From: Chryseosolibacter sp964532595
GTDB taxonomy: Bacteria > Bacteroidota > Bacteroidia > Cytophagales > Cyclobacteriaceae
Reading direction: 5' to 3'
DNA: 64,000 bases
NCBI GenBank assembly: GCA_964532595.1
Contig: CAZHIQ010000001.1
Location: 124,001 to 188,000, forward strand
Translations under genes and position numbers: made by a program
Part shown: in pieces, positions 47,105-56,900 of the stretch
How positions within the stretch are numbered: the first letter of the stretch is position 1
Layout of the letters: every line of letters begins with the position of its first letter
Notes under the pieces: model-generated
The model's input: only the letters and a program-made list of their open reading frames with translations
Told to the model about the DNA's origin: nothing
Databases searched by the model: none

Positions 47105-47953
47105 TTACTCACCGTCTCCGATAACTATCTCTTTCTTCACCACCGCACTCACCTGAAAAAATCCAAGCGCACCGTTGCTGAGATTGTTGCGAGGCGGAGC
47201 GGGAATAGGACCGAACATTCCCCCTGTATCACTGGATAGTACGGTGTAAAGGTCGTTGAAAAAGATAAAACCACGGCGCGTTAAGCTGAACACTTCCAAC
47301 CTCGCACGGTCGCCCATCCCGAAAAACACCGGCGACGGTAAAGCGTCAATAACTTCGCCAAATAGCGCATCGTCGCTAAAGTAGATATCAGTATCGAAAC
47401 GGTGAATCAGCGTATCATTTCTGTAGTACTTGAACAGATAATAATTGGCCTCGTTCCGTGGTTCGCGCGCATACAACAACAGTTCGTAGTACTTCCCTGC
47501 CTCTTCGGGATCCTCCTTTTCAAGCTCGTTCTCCGCGTACTTCAGTGAGTCAATATTCGTGACGGGAAGTAACTTATCGGAAGCCTCATACAATTCCCCT
47601 TCTACCTCAACGCGAAGGCTATAGGTTTTTCCGACAACCCCGGTCAGAGGCGACACAGGAAGATATATTCCCAATGAATCTGTAGCGCCGTTGGGATTGT
47701 GAACAAAGTCATAGGTGGTACCGTCATCGTCCGTAATCGTAACGATAGCATCCGTGATGCGGGGCGTCTTTCCGATGCTATAGAAATCAGTGGTCCGGGT
47801 AACCTTCACATACTGGTATCCAGGCTGATCTGTTACGAGGGCCTCGATCACAATCCGAGGAGGTGTCTGACGCAGTTCGAGCTCGGTAGGCTCATCGCAA
47901 CCAGCCAACGTCAACAAAATAAAAAGAACAGTGAATATTGCTGTCGATCGCAT
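47105..47953 (-). CDS. DUF4249 lipoprotein, partner of the adjacent TonB-dependent receptor
   Basis: Lipoprotein of 282 residues with lipobox LAGC (Cys19) followed by DEPTEL, the usual DUF4249 opening. PPRIVIEALVTDQPGYQYVKVTRT and AIVTITDDDGTTYDF are the early beta-sandwich motifs. DUF4249 proteins nearly always follow a TonB-dependent receptor gene, as here (5-base gap), and are thought to act as SusD-like surface partners. The substrate is unknown. Confidence 0.9.
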   Translation of the reverse strand: MRSTAIFTVLFILLTLAGCDEPTELELRQTPPRIVIEALVTDQPGYQYVKVTRTTDFYSIGKTPRITDAIVTITDDDGTTYDFVHNPNGATDSLGIYLPVSPLTGVVGKTYSLRVEVEGELYEASDKLLPVTNIDSLKYAENELEKEDPEEAGKYYELLLYAREPRNEANYYLFKYYRNDTLIHRFDTDIYFSDDALFGEVIDALPSPVFFGMGDRARLEVFSLTRRGFIFFNDLYTVLSSDTGGMFGPIPAPPRNNLSNGALGFFQVSAVVKKEIVIGDGE

Positions 47954-47958
47954 TTTTC

Positions 47959-50310
47959 TCAGAATTTAAAATTATAAGTAACCGAAGGGAGGATTGGGAA
48001 CAGATAGATAAGACGCGCTTCCTTTTCGGTTCCATCGCCAATGATGTTCCCGTCCTTGTCCTGTCGCGTTCGCGTATAGATGGTGAACGGGTTCTTCTGG
48101 TTATACGCGTTGTAAAGTGAGAATACCCATTGCCCCTTCCATGCACGCGATGCGTTTTTTCTCGGATTCAACGTTGCTGAGAGATCCAGTCGGTGGAAAT
48201 CAGGAAGCAGATAGCCGTTTCGCTCGGTAAGATGATCCGGGAGGTAGTGTCCGTACTCATACTTACCTGCAGGAAGGGTAAGCGGACGTCCCGAGCTATA
48301 GGTGAACGACGCCCCAAGGGTCCACTTTTCATTTAAATCATAGGAGCTTTGAATATTGAGCACGTGTCGGCGATCGTGATTCGCAGGGTACTCAAGCCCC
48401 TGGTTTACGCCCTCCACCTTCCGCATACTTTTCGACCATGTATAGCTCGCCATACCGGTCAGCTTTCCGGAGGTTTTCAACATCAGCACTTCAACGCCAT
48501 ATGCCCAGGCATCACCCTGCCGATACTCAGTAGGAAGATCTTGGTTGAAAGTAAGCTGCGCGTTGTCCGCAAACTCGGTCACATTGTTGATGTCTTTGTA
48601 ATATCCCTCGATAGAGAATTCGTACATGTTATTGTTGAAATTCCGGAAGTAGCCGGCAGCGACCTGGTCTGCAATCTGTGGTTTCAGGTAGTAATTGCTC
48701 GGATTCCAGGTATTAAACGGCACAGGCGCAGTGGCCGCCGAAAGCAAGTGGGTATTTTGAACCATGCGGTTGTAGGAGAATTTTAACGACTGACCGTTGC
48801 CCAGCAGATAGCGGGCAGCCAATCGAGGCTCAACATTGACGTACGTCTTGATGTTCTCCCATTTGTCATAGTGGAGTGTATCTGTCCGAACAATATTGAC
48901 GTTATCCTTCGGATCCTCGTACAGGTATACATCGCCGGCACCCACATTCTGAAACACTGACAGCCGCAATCCGTAGTCGAAGGTCAACCTCGGATCAACC
49001 GTATGCTGATGGCTTATATATAATGCGTGGTCAAGGGCATTCAAGGGCTGCATCTTCACTGTTTGCAGGACTGATCCTTCACTGTTCGGGCCGATCTCGG
49101 CCGGTGAAAACCGACGTCCCGTGACGTGATAGCCAAAGGTCAACTCCTTCCGGGCGTCGATCGAATAGGCCATATCCTGTTTGAGGCTGAACTCCTGCAG
49201 GTTCGAAACCCAGCGAAATCCCTGAACAGCGTCCTCCAGTTCGAGCTTGTAATCGAAGTTGCTGGCGATGATAGAAGTATTGGAAAACAGTCGGTCGTTG
49301 AACAAGTGATTCCACCGGAATGTCCCTGTACGGTTACCCCATCCGAAGCTGAAATCGTCGCCGAAGTTGAAAACATCGCGCCCCGCGTAGAAAGCAACAA
49401 AGAAGCGGTTGGCGTTATTCGACTTCCAGTTGACTTTGGCGTTTACATCGTAAAAATGCACGAGGTTATCTTCATTCGCCGCACGTAAGAACAAATCCAC
49501 ATAAGAGCGTCGCGCCGAAACAATAAACGAGCTTTTCTCACGAACGATCGGTCCTTCGATAGCCACGCGGCTGGCCAGCGTTCCGATACCACCGGTTACA
49601 TCGAGTTCGCGGTTGTTACCATCTTTCGTTCTGACCTCAAGAATAGACGAGAGACGCCCGCCAAATCGTGCCGGTATTCCTCCTTTGTATAATTCCGCTT
49701 CTTTGATGACATCAGCGTTAAAAACAGAGAAAAGACCGAAGAGGTGCGATGGATCATAGACGGGAGCCTCATCAATAAGGATAAGGTTCTGATCGGCACT
49801 TCCTCCGCGAACAAAGTACGTCGAGGTGCCTTCACCGGCTGTCACGACACCGGGCAGCCGTTGAATATTCTTCACGATATCAACCTCACCAAACAGGGCG
49901 GGTAGTTTCTTCACTTGGTTAATATTAACCGTGTTACGACTCATTTGAACGGCAACAACATTTTCGTCAACCGCCCGCTCTTCAATAACAATCTCCTGAA
50001 TGATCTGTGCATCAGAAGTCATTTCAATGTTAAGGCTTGTGGTCGACGTAAGCTCGACCGTTCTGATCTGGGTTTCATACCCCATGTAACTGAATCGTAT
50101 TTCATACGATCCGGGAGGGACGGTTAAGGCATAAAATCCGTAATCGTTCGTGACCGTCCCCGACTGAAGCGAGGGTATGTAGATCGTAACGCCGATTAAT
50201 TCTTCACCATTGGCCGCGTCGCGGACATAACCGTTTAGCGTGACTTTGTTCTGTGCCTGGACAAAAAGAGCAGAAAATAGGAATGTAGCTAGCAGGGGAA
50301 ATCGATTCAT
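47959..50310 (-). CDS. TonB-dependent outer-membrane receptor with carboxypeptidase-like N-terminal domain
   Basis: Receptor of 783 residues. Signal peptide 1-19. A carboxypeptidase-like regulatory domain (about 22-95; LNGYVRDAANGEELIGVTIY, YEIRFSYMGYETQIRTVEL) precedes the plug (about 120-230; RLPGVVTAGEGTSTYFVRGG, DEAPVYDPSHLFGLFSVFN). The barrel fills the rest and ends in FKF. It has no STN domain, so it is not under FecR control. It is paired with DUF4249, as in many Bacteroidota receptor pairs for unknown ligands. It is shorter than SusC and has no SusD partner. Confidence 0.95.
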   Translation of the reverse strand: MNRFPLLATFLFSALFVQAQNKVTLNGYVRDAANGEELIGVTIYIPSLQSGTVTNDYGFYALTVPPGSYEIRFSYMGYETQIRTVELTSTTSLNIEMTSDAQIIQEIVIEERAVDENVVAVQMSRNTVNINQVKKLPALFGEVDIVKNIQRLPGVVTAGEGTSTYFVRGGSADQNLILIDEAPVYDPSHLFGLFSVFNADVIKEAELYKGGIPARFGGRLSSILEVRTKDGNNRELDVTGGIGTLASRVAIEGPIVREKSSFIVSARRSYVDLFLRAANEDNLVHFYDVNAKVNWKSNNANRFFVAFYAGRDVFNFGDDFSFGWGNRTGTFRWNHLFNDRLFSNTSIIASNFDYKLELEDAVQGFRWVSNLQEFSLKQDMAYSIDARKELTFGYHVTGRRFSPAEIGPNSEGSVLQTVKMQPLNALDHALYISHQHTVDPRLTFDYGLRLSVFQNVGAGDVYLYEDPKDNVNIVRTDTLHYDKWENIKTYVNVEPRLAARYLLGNGQSLKFSYNRMVQNTHLLSAATAPVPFNTWNPSNYYLKPQIADQVAAGYFRNFNNNMYEFSIEGYYKDINNVTEFADNAQLTFNQDLPTEYRQGDAWAYGVEVLMLKTSGKLTGMASYTWSKSMRKVEGVNQGLEYPANHDRRHVLNIQSSYDLNEKWTLGASFTYSSGRPLTLPAGKYEYGHYLPDHLTERNGYLLPDFHRLDLSATLNPRKNASRAWKGQWVFSLYNAYNQKNPFTIYTRTRQDKDGNIIGDGTEKEARLIYLFPILPSVTYNFKF

Positions 50311-50389
50311 AAAGAATTTACAAGTTTACAGTCGCCGGCCGTAACCGCGCAGCGAACAATGTGCACACACGGAAAAACGAGGAAATGGT

Positions 50390-50397
50390 TACCTTTG
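50390..50397 (+). promoter_or_regulatory. Bacteroidota -7 box (TACCTTTG) before a small membrane-protein gene
   Basis: TACCTTTG matches TAnnTTTG exactly. Transcription would start near 50403, giving a leader of roughly 23 bases before the ATG at 50426. No clear -33 TTG is found 17-23 bases upstream. Confidence 0.5.
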
Positions 50398-50425
50398 CAG
50401 GCCAGTAAGACGAAAAAAATTAACC

Positions 50426-50551
50426 ATGATCAAGAAAATCCGGGAATTATATAAAGAATACAAAGCCTATGTCCGCGTAGACCTCGCTATGTACGGCGTT
50501 CTGCTACTCATGATCGCGCTTTATTTTCTGATTTCCGTCCTGTCTTCGTAA
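50426..50551 (+). CDS. Small single-pass membrane protein (41 residues)
   Basis: The ATG at 50426 opens 41 codons: a charged amphipathic N-terminus (MIKKIRELYKEYKAYVRVDL) followed by one TM helix (MYGVLLLMIALYFLISVL). It is preceded by a good -7 box at 50390 and stops 39 bases before the next gene. Amphipathic-helix-plus-TM proteins of this size are often real and missed in annotation. I see no named family. Confidence 0.55.
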   Translation: MIKKIRELYKEYKAYVRVDLAMYGVLLLMIALYFLISVLSS

Positions 50552-50590
50552 TTTTCGAACACCCCAAAAACAACTAGCCCTCACTCTCTC

Positions 50591-51361
50591 ATGAAATTGA
50601 CCATTGTCCATATCCTCCTGTTTTTCATCCTCCTGATGGCGTACCAGTGCGCATCCGCGCAGGATTACGTTATTACCGTGCGAGGTGATTCCCTCAGCGG
50701 CGATGTCCGGCCTCTATTCTTCGGGGCTGAAAAGAAGGTTCAACTCACCACGGCTGATGACAAAACGCTTTACTCGATCACCGAAGTTCGTGCCTTCGCA
50801 AAAGACGGCGAGGTATTTCACCCAATCCGGGGGGAAAGAGGGTATGAGTTTATGAAACTCCTTCAACCGGGCTACCTGTCACTATACGCCTACCAGATGG
50901 AAAACCAAATGCGCTTTGACGGCCTTTGGCTTCAAAAGCGCGACGGCGCTCACCTGATAGTGCCCAATCTCGGCTTTCGGAAATACATCAGTCAGTTTCT
51001 TGAGGACTGTCCCAACGTGGCCGATAAGGTGAAGGAAGGCCAGTTTACCCGCCGTGATCTGACAGAGATTATCGATGCCTATAATAGTTGTATCGGCCAG
51101 CGGACAGCCCAGCACGTAGGCGCAATTGCCCAACTCGAAACCCAAAACGAAAAAGTCGCGCCCTGGCAAAACCTCGAAGACAGCATTCAGAAGAAAGAGT
51201 TCGCCGACAAAGGAACGGCATTGGAAATGGTCGCCGAAATACGCAAGAAAATCCGCGACAACGAACGTATCCCCAATTTCCTCATTGAAGGACTAAAGGG
51301 CACTCTTAACGGACACGGCCTTGACGACGAGTTAAAAACCGCGCTCCAAACGCTGGACTGA
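50591..51361 (+). CDS. Secreted protein of unknown function
   Basis: Protein of 256 residues with a clear Sec signal (MKLTIVHILLFFILLMAYQCASAQ, cleavage about residue 24). The first half is beta-rich (DYVITVRGDSLSGDVRPLFFG, LYSITEVRAFAKDGEVFHPI); the second half is helical and charged. Two Cys (in EDCPNVADKVKEG and AYNSCIGQ) could form a disulfide in the periplasm. The opening, a short strand then GDSLSG and a question of basal expression, resembles many small Bacteroidota envelope proteins, but I cannot name a family. It follows the 41-residue membrane protein and ends 28 bases before the convergent menC. Confidence 0.7.
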   Translation: MKLTIVHILLFFILLMAYQCASAQDYVITVRGDSLSGDVRPLFFGAEKKVQLTTADDKTLYSITEVRAFAKDGEVFHPIRGERGYEFMKLLQPGYLSLYAYQMENQMRFDGLWLQKRDGAHLIVPNLGFRKYISQFLEDCPNVADKVKEGQFTRRDLTEIIDAYNSCIGQRTAQHVGAIAQLETQNEKVAPWQNLEDSIQKKEFADKGTALEMVAEIRKKIRDNERIPNFLIEGLKGTLNGHGLDDELKTALQTLD

Positions 51362-51389
51362 TTCGGAATAAACCCAAAGAGCAGGATGG

Positions 51390-52448
51390 TCAGGAGATTT
51401 CTCCCCACGACTTCCGCTCATCATAGAATATGTGTCCGTCAGCCACTGTCAGAGGTGACTCATAATTATTCGTGTAGATCATTCCAGTCCCCAATCCCTG
51501 AGGAATGGCAGGATTGAATTCAGCCGTCAGTTGGCAGATTGCATTCAACCCTATACTCGATTCGAGGGCGGAAGTAATCCACCACCCGATGTTCAGATCA
51601 CTGGCTGCAGCGATCCATTCGCGGGTACCTTTAATACCTCCGTGCAGACTGGGCTTCAAAATTATATAATGAGGTCGCAACTTCTTCAGCAGCGACTTCA
51701 TGCGCGCGCTGTCGGTGATGCCGATAAGCTCTTCGTCAAACGCCACCGGAATCGGTGATTGGCGGCATACCTCCTCCATCTCTTCCAGCCCCGGCCGGAT
51801 AGGTTGCTCGATCGAGTGGATATCAAAAGCAGCCAGGGCACGTAACCTGGCGAGAGCGTCTTCAGGTTTGAACGCACCGTTGGCGTCTAACCGCAACGTT
51901 ATGTCTTCTCGGTAATATCGCCGGCGGATGTAGGACAACACTTCGCACTCCCTTTCAAAGTCTAAACCACCGACCTTCATCTTGATGGTTCGAAACCCCG
52001 CAGAAACCTTCTGGGCGATCTGTTCCATCATAAAATCCAATTCGCCCATCCAGATGAGTCCGTTGATCGGCAGGTGTAGGCCGCGAACAAAGGCGTTATC
52101 AAAAACAACACGCTTCCCACCGTTCATCAGATCCAACCAGGCGGTTTCCAGACCGAACCGTAACGCCGGAAGTTCGGGGGGAACGCGGTGATAGATATCA
52201 TCAAGGCTGGTCAGTCCCTCCGTACTCAGCTCCCGGAGGGTTTGGTCCAGAACCTCTTCAAAGTCCGGCCGATCGTCGACGCTGAGACCGGGCAGCGGAC
52301 CACACTCGCCCCAGCCCGTCACCCCCGGTTGATCCAAACTTTCGAGTTTGATAAACCACGATGTTTTGTCAGGCATGAGTCCCCTCGAGGTGCGGGCGCG
52401 GAAGCCAAACTTGAAAACTTTTCTAAAGAATGATGCGTGAATGTTCAA
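51390..52448 (-). CDS. menC: o-Succinylbenzoate synthase (menaquinone biosynthesis)
   Basis: Enolase-superfamily enzyme of 352 residues that dehydrates SHCHC to o-succinylbenzoate. The barrel residues appear in order: IKMKVGG with the KxK pair, RLDANGAF (Asp), SIEQPI (Glu), AFDEEL (Asp) and ILKPSLHGG (Lys). The N-terminal capping strand KVFKFGFRARTSRG must be included, so the later ATG in GLMPDK is too short. The open frame extends to 52571 but would overlap queA. I take TTG at 52448 as the start, with moderate certainty. Other men genes are not in the window. Confidence 0.88.
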   Translation of the reverse strand: MNIHASFFRKVFKFGFRARTSRGLMPDKTSWFIKLESLDQPGVTGWGECGPLPGLSVDDRPDFEEVLDQTLRELSTEGLTSLDDIYHRVPPELPALRFGLETAWLDLMNGGKRVVFDNAFVRGLHLPINGLIWMGELDFMMEQIAQKVSAGFRTIKMKVGGLDFERECEVLSYIRRRYYREDITLRLDANGAFKPEDALARLRALAAFDIHSIEQPIRPGLEEMEEVCRQSPIPVAFDEELIGITDSARMKSLLKKLRPHYIILKPSLHGGIKGTREWIAAASDLNIGWWITSALESSIGLNAICQLTAEFNPAIPQGLGTGMIYTNNYESPLTVADGHIFYDERKSWGEIS

Positions 52449-52506
52449 ATTGCGACGATAGTGGCTTGTAAATCGTAAAACCAGCTTTTCCCTGCTGTTG
52501 AATTCG

Positions 52507-52514
52507 TAAGTTTG
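52507..52514 (+). promoter_or_regulatory. Bacteroidota -7 box (TAAGTTTG) of queA
   Basis: TAAGTTTG matches TAnnTTTG exactly and ends only six bases before the queA ATG at 52521. The transcript would start at or almost at the start codon, a second leaderless case in this window. Confidence 0.6.
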
Positions 52515-52520
52515 CGAGCC

Positions 52521-53705
52521 ATGCGCACCAGTGAGTACACATACCAGCTTCCGCCTGACCGGATTGCTCACTATCCGCTCGCCGAGCGGGATACGTCAAA
52601 GCTCCTGTTCTACAAAGAAAGGAAAATTTCGCATCACACCTTTAAAGAGGTGTCCGCCCTCCTGCCCGACAATGCACTCCTGGTTTTCAACAATACCCGG
52701 GTAATTCCCGCTCGTCTGCATTTCCGGAAAGAAAGCGGTGCAAGGATAGAGATCTTCCTGCTCACACCCGTTGCTCCCTCGTCTTTGCTGATCGAAACCA
52801 TGAGCGCCACGGGCACGTGCGAGTGGAACTGCACAATCGGCAACCTGCGTCGTTGGAACGATGGCTCGACCCTGGTGCAAACCGGGGGTGGAGTTACGCT
52901 CCGCGCCCGTCTGACCGATCGCCAGTCGGGGACGGTCAGGTTTGATTGGGACGGCGCCGGAACATTTGCAGAAGCAATAACCGCGCTGGGCACAACCCCC
53001 TTGCCTCCCTATATCAGGCGTGAGGCCGAGCCGACAGACCGGGAACGGTATCAGACGATTTATTCACAAAACGACGGAGCCGTCGCCGCCCCTACGGCGG
53101 GTCTCCATTTTACTCCTGCCGTCTTTGACGACCTCAAGAGCAAAGGGATTGAACATGACTTCCTCACTTTGCACGTGAGCGCCGGAACCTTCCAGCCAAT
53201 CAAAACCGATAATCCGGAAGATCATCTCATGCACGAAGAGCAGGTCATCGTCTCCCGCGAGAATCTGGAGAACCTCCTCCGGGGCGACCGGAAGATCATT
53301 GCTGTCGGAACCACGTCGATGCGCAGTCTGGAAAGTCTTTACTGGTATGGGGTGAGATTGACCACCGATCCCGACGCGGATTTCAGTATCGATCAGACGG
53401 AGCCGTACCGGACGAAAACAGCTCCTTCAGCCACGGAAGCCTTCGCTGCTGTGGCCCGCTACATGGATCGCCTGGGAAAGACTGTCCTCACCGGAGAGAC
53501 CTCTATCTATATCCGTCCCGGTTATACCTTCCGCGTATGCGACGGACTCATCACCAACTTTCACCAGCCTGGCTCGACGCTCATTCTGTTGGTGGCCGCT
53601 TTTGTCGGCGAAGACTGGCGGAAGATTTACGACGAAGCCCTCGCCGGCGGGTACCGCTTCCTGAGCTACGGCGACAGCTCCTTGCTCCTTCCTTTTGGCA
53701 ATTGA
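52521..53705 (+). CDS. queA: S-adenosylmethionine:tRNA ribosyltransferase-isomerase
   Basis: Queuosine-pathway enzyme of 394 residues that moves the ribosyl part of SAM onto preQ1 in tRNA to make epoxyqueuosine. Conserved blocks are YQLPPDRIAHYPLAERD, LVFNNTRVIPARL, GAVAAPTAGLHFTP, LHVSAGTFQPIK, HLMHEEQ, AVGTTSMRSLESL, GETSIYIRPGY, LITNFHQPGSTLILLVAAF and YRFLSYGDSSLLL. The ATG at 52521 is chosen over a TTG at 52512 that lies inside the -7 box. A palindromic terminator follows. Confidence 0.97.
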   Translation: MRTSEYTYQLPPDRIAHYPLAERDTSKLLFYKERKISHHTFKEVSALLPDNALLVFNNTRVIPARLHFRKESGARIEIFLLTPVAPSSLLIETMSATGTCEWNCTIGNLRRWNDGSTLVQTGGGVTLRARLTDRQSGTVRFDWDGAGTFAEAITALGTTPLPPYIRREAEPTDRERYQTIYSQNDGAVAAPTAGLHFTPAVFDDLKSKGIEHDFLTLHVSAGTFQPIKTDNPEDHLMHEEQVIVSRENLENLLRGDRKIIAVGTTSMRSLESLYWYGVRLTTDPDADFSIDQTEPYRTKTAPSATEAFAAVARYMDRLGKTVLTGETSIYIRPGYTFRVCDGLITNFHQPGSTLILLVAAFVGEDWRKIYDEALAGGYRFLSYGDSSLLLPFGN

Positions 53706-53724
53706 GTCTCTCGGTTAAAGTCAC

Positions 53725-53744
53725 AACTTCCCTTAAGGGAAGTT
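53725..53744 (+). terminator. Terminator-like palindrome after queA
   Basis: AACTTCCC-TTAA-GGGAAGTT is a perfect palindrome with eight-base arms, followed by CAATTTT. It starts 20 bases after the queA stop. The rest of the 275-base gap up to 53981 is AT-rich and holds only the short direct repeats at 53945-53977. Confidence 0.7.
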
Positions 53745-53944
53745 CAATTTTCAAACCCTCAAGCTCTACTTTACTAAAAACCATTAAATATCTCATTAAT
53801 AGCCACTTACCATCACACACATAATTATACACTTTAAGTGCTGCAGGAATTTGCCGTTTCTGCTTGTAAACGTTTGTGGCTGTTAAACACCAGGTTATGC
53901 GTCAGTTAGACGTTTGAATAGCGGCTGTTATAGGAAATTAATGT

Positions 53945-53977
53945 CTTTTAGCCGAATTTTATGGGCTTTAGGCGAAT
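53945..53977 (+). repeat. Pair of 13-base direct repeats just before the transporter-HEAT gene
   Basis: CTTTTAGCCGAAT (53945-53957) and GCTTTAGGCGAAT (53965-53977) differ at two positions and start 20 bases (about two helix turns) apart. The second ends three bases before the ATG at 53981. They could be an operator for a dimeric regulator or part of the promoter (inference). Confidence 0.4.
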
Positions 53978-53980
53978 ACA

Positions 53981-56900
53981 ATGAAGGCTAGACTGTTAAG
54001 GCTCCTGGATGTTGAACCAGACGAGGTAGAGCGGGTATTCGTGCTGTTCGTCATGGGCTTCTGCATGGGAATGTTTATCGCCGCTATAAACGTCGCCTCG
54101 CAGTCGCTGTTTCTGGAGCACTTTGACGAAGAAACCGAACTACCTGTCGCGTTTGTGGTTTCCGGCGTTTTCGGATTGCTGGCGACGCTGGTTTACACCT
54201 TTCTGCAAAACCGCATTCCCTTCCCTGCCCTTGCGGGGCTCAGCCTGCTCACGGTTGCGGGGATCACTGCGTTTATTGAATTCGGAGAATCTGTGTTCAG
54301 CGATCCCACGCAGATGTACGCGTTCGGTTTCACCCAGATCCTTCCACTAACCTTTATCGTCTATCTGGTCTTCTGGGGTTCTTTCGGACGTCTGTTTAAG
54401 CTTCGTCAGGCCCGACGCCTTGTGGGGCTGGTCGACATCGGCGCGTTAATGGCGACCTTCGTCGCGTTTTTCTCCGTACCGGTCCTCATCAGCATCTTCG
54501 GATCAACGCAGTCCCTCTACGGTCTGGCCCTCGTCAGTATTCTCATTTTCATAGGCCTCTTTGGCTATCTCACGCTCAGACACTTATCACACGCCAAGAC
54601 ATTGGCAGAAGAAAAGGCGCAGTTCAGGAAGCTCAGCGTCAAAGAGTTTTTGGGAAACCGCTATATCGTCTACATGTCGCTATTCATCATTTTCTCCATG
54701 ATGGCCAGTGACTTCGTGGATTATTCCTTCTATAACGTTACCACGATGCAATTCGATACCGACTCGCTGGCATCGTTCATTGCGTATTTTGAAGGTACCA
54801 TTGTCATCTTCGGATTTCTGTTCCAGGTATTTGCGACAGATCGAATCCACGCCATGTACGGCATGCGGGTTTCTCTCCTGGTCACTCCCGTGCTGATCGG
54901 ACTGTTCACCGCGTGTGCTCTTGGTATTGGCTTTCTCTTCGGATACTCGCCGCAAGACAACTTCTTCGTCCTCTTCTTTATGATGGTGGCGGTAAGTAAG
55001 CTGTTCATCAACTCCTTGAAGGAAGGTCTTGACAACCCTACTTTCAAACTATACCTCCTTCCGCTGGAGAGCAATATTCGCATCGACGTTCAGACAAAGA
55101 TCGAAGGGATTGTCACCGCTATTGCCAGTATCGTCGCCGGGCTAATGATCATTCTGATCACCCGCATCGAAATCTTTAACCTGATTCACATCACCCTTTT
55201 CACGTTGCCATTGATTGCCCTTTGGTTCCTGGTCGTCAACAAGATGCACTTCAATTACCGCCGCACCCTGCAGAATGCGCTTGAGCGAAACAAGAATTCA
55301 GGTGCGACGGCGATTGCCGAATATTCGGTAAACGCTGTACTCCAGAAACAACTTTCGAGTGAAGTCGAGGAAAAAGTGATATACGGTCTCCGACTGATGG
55401 AGAAACTTGACCCTGCCCTGTTCGAAACCGCTATTTTAAGGATTGCTTCCGACGATCACCCTCGTCTGCGGAAGTTCGCTGAAGAAAGGATCGAAGCGTT
55501 GGGAATTGCTCATGACGATGGCAATCAGTCCGTCCGTTCGCTGGCCCGCCTCGCGGCATCGGAAACGGAAGACAGCGACGTATTGGCGATCTCGACTGAC
55601 AAGCTGATGAAATTGAGTAAGTCGCATCGTCAGGACGATCGCACGCTGGCCGCGAAGCTGCTTGTCAAGCACACCGATCAGCGCACACTCTTTATGTTAT
55701 TGGAACTACTTCGGGATCCCGACTCCCGCGTGCGTTTTGAGGCCCTCAAAACAGCGCGGAAGGTTCAGCGGCCTGAAACCTGGTCATTATTGATCGAGAT
55801 GCTTGGCTCGCCGCTGTACGGGCACCACGCTGCGGCAGCCCTTCGCGCAGCAGGACCGCGCGCCCTGAACGCACTCGAGGCTGCCTTCCATAAATCAGGG
55901 CAGTCTGAGACCGTGATGCTCCGCATCGTACAGATCATGGGCGGCATCCGCGGACATGAAGCTCTGCACCTCCTCTGGAAGAAAGCCGACTACCCGGACA
56001 AAAAAATTGTCCGGCAAATACTCTACGCCCTGCGTTATGTCAACCACCGCCCCGAGGGTCGCGAGGCAACGATGGTGATGGAGTTGGTCGAAATGGAAAT
56101 CAGCAAGGCGATCTGGAATCTGGCTGCTTTGCAGGAACTCCCGCGAACACCCGAGATGCAGTTCCTCCGCGAAGCACTGGAAGAAGAAGTTACGCAGAAC
56201 CACGAGCAGATTTTCATGCTCCTCTCAATTCTGTACGATCCTGAATCGGTCGAACTCGTTCGCCAAAACATCTCGTCGGGTGACCACGAAAGCATCGCCT
56301 TCGCGCTCGAACTCCTCGACCTATTCATTGACCAGGAATTGAAACCCAAGCTCCTGCCTCTGCTCGACGACAAACCTGTTGAAGAAAAACTTCGCCTGCT
56401 ACAATACCACTTTCCACGTGAGCACTATACGCCGATTCAGGTCATCAACTACCTCCTGAACCGCGACTACAATCTGGTAAACCGCTGGACAAAAGTATGC
56501 GCCGTGCATGCTGCTGCCTATATGAACGACTTCCGTGTGAGCCGCGGATTGGTGGCGCAGGTCTTCAACGACGATCGGCTCCTGCAGGAGACGGCCGCTT
56601 GGGTGGTCTACCAGAAGGACCGCCTGGCTTTCAGCAACATCACGGAAAGGCTACCGTTACGCGACCGGCGGTTTGTAGATACTGCCATCAAGAATAACCA
56701 ACTACTTGACGGACTCGATGACGGATTCTTCCTCCAGATTGAAATGGTGATGCTGATCCGTCAACTTCCGGTGTTCCGGGATATTCACGGAGTACATCTG
56801 GCTGAATTGGCGGACAAAATCACAGCCGTTGAACTGGCTGCAGGGGAACGACTCACTCTTCCCGTTCACGACGAGCAGAAAGCAATTTTCATCGTTGCAC

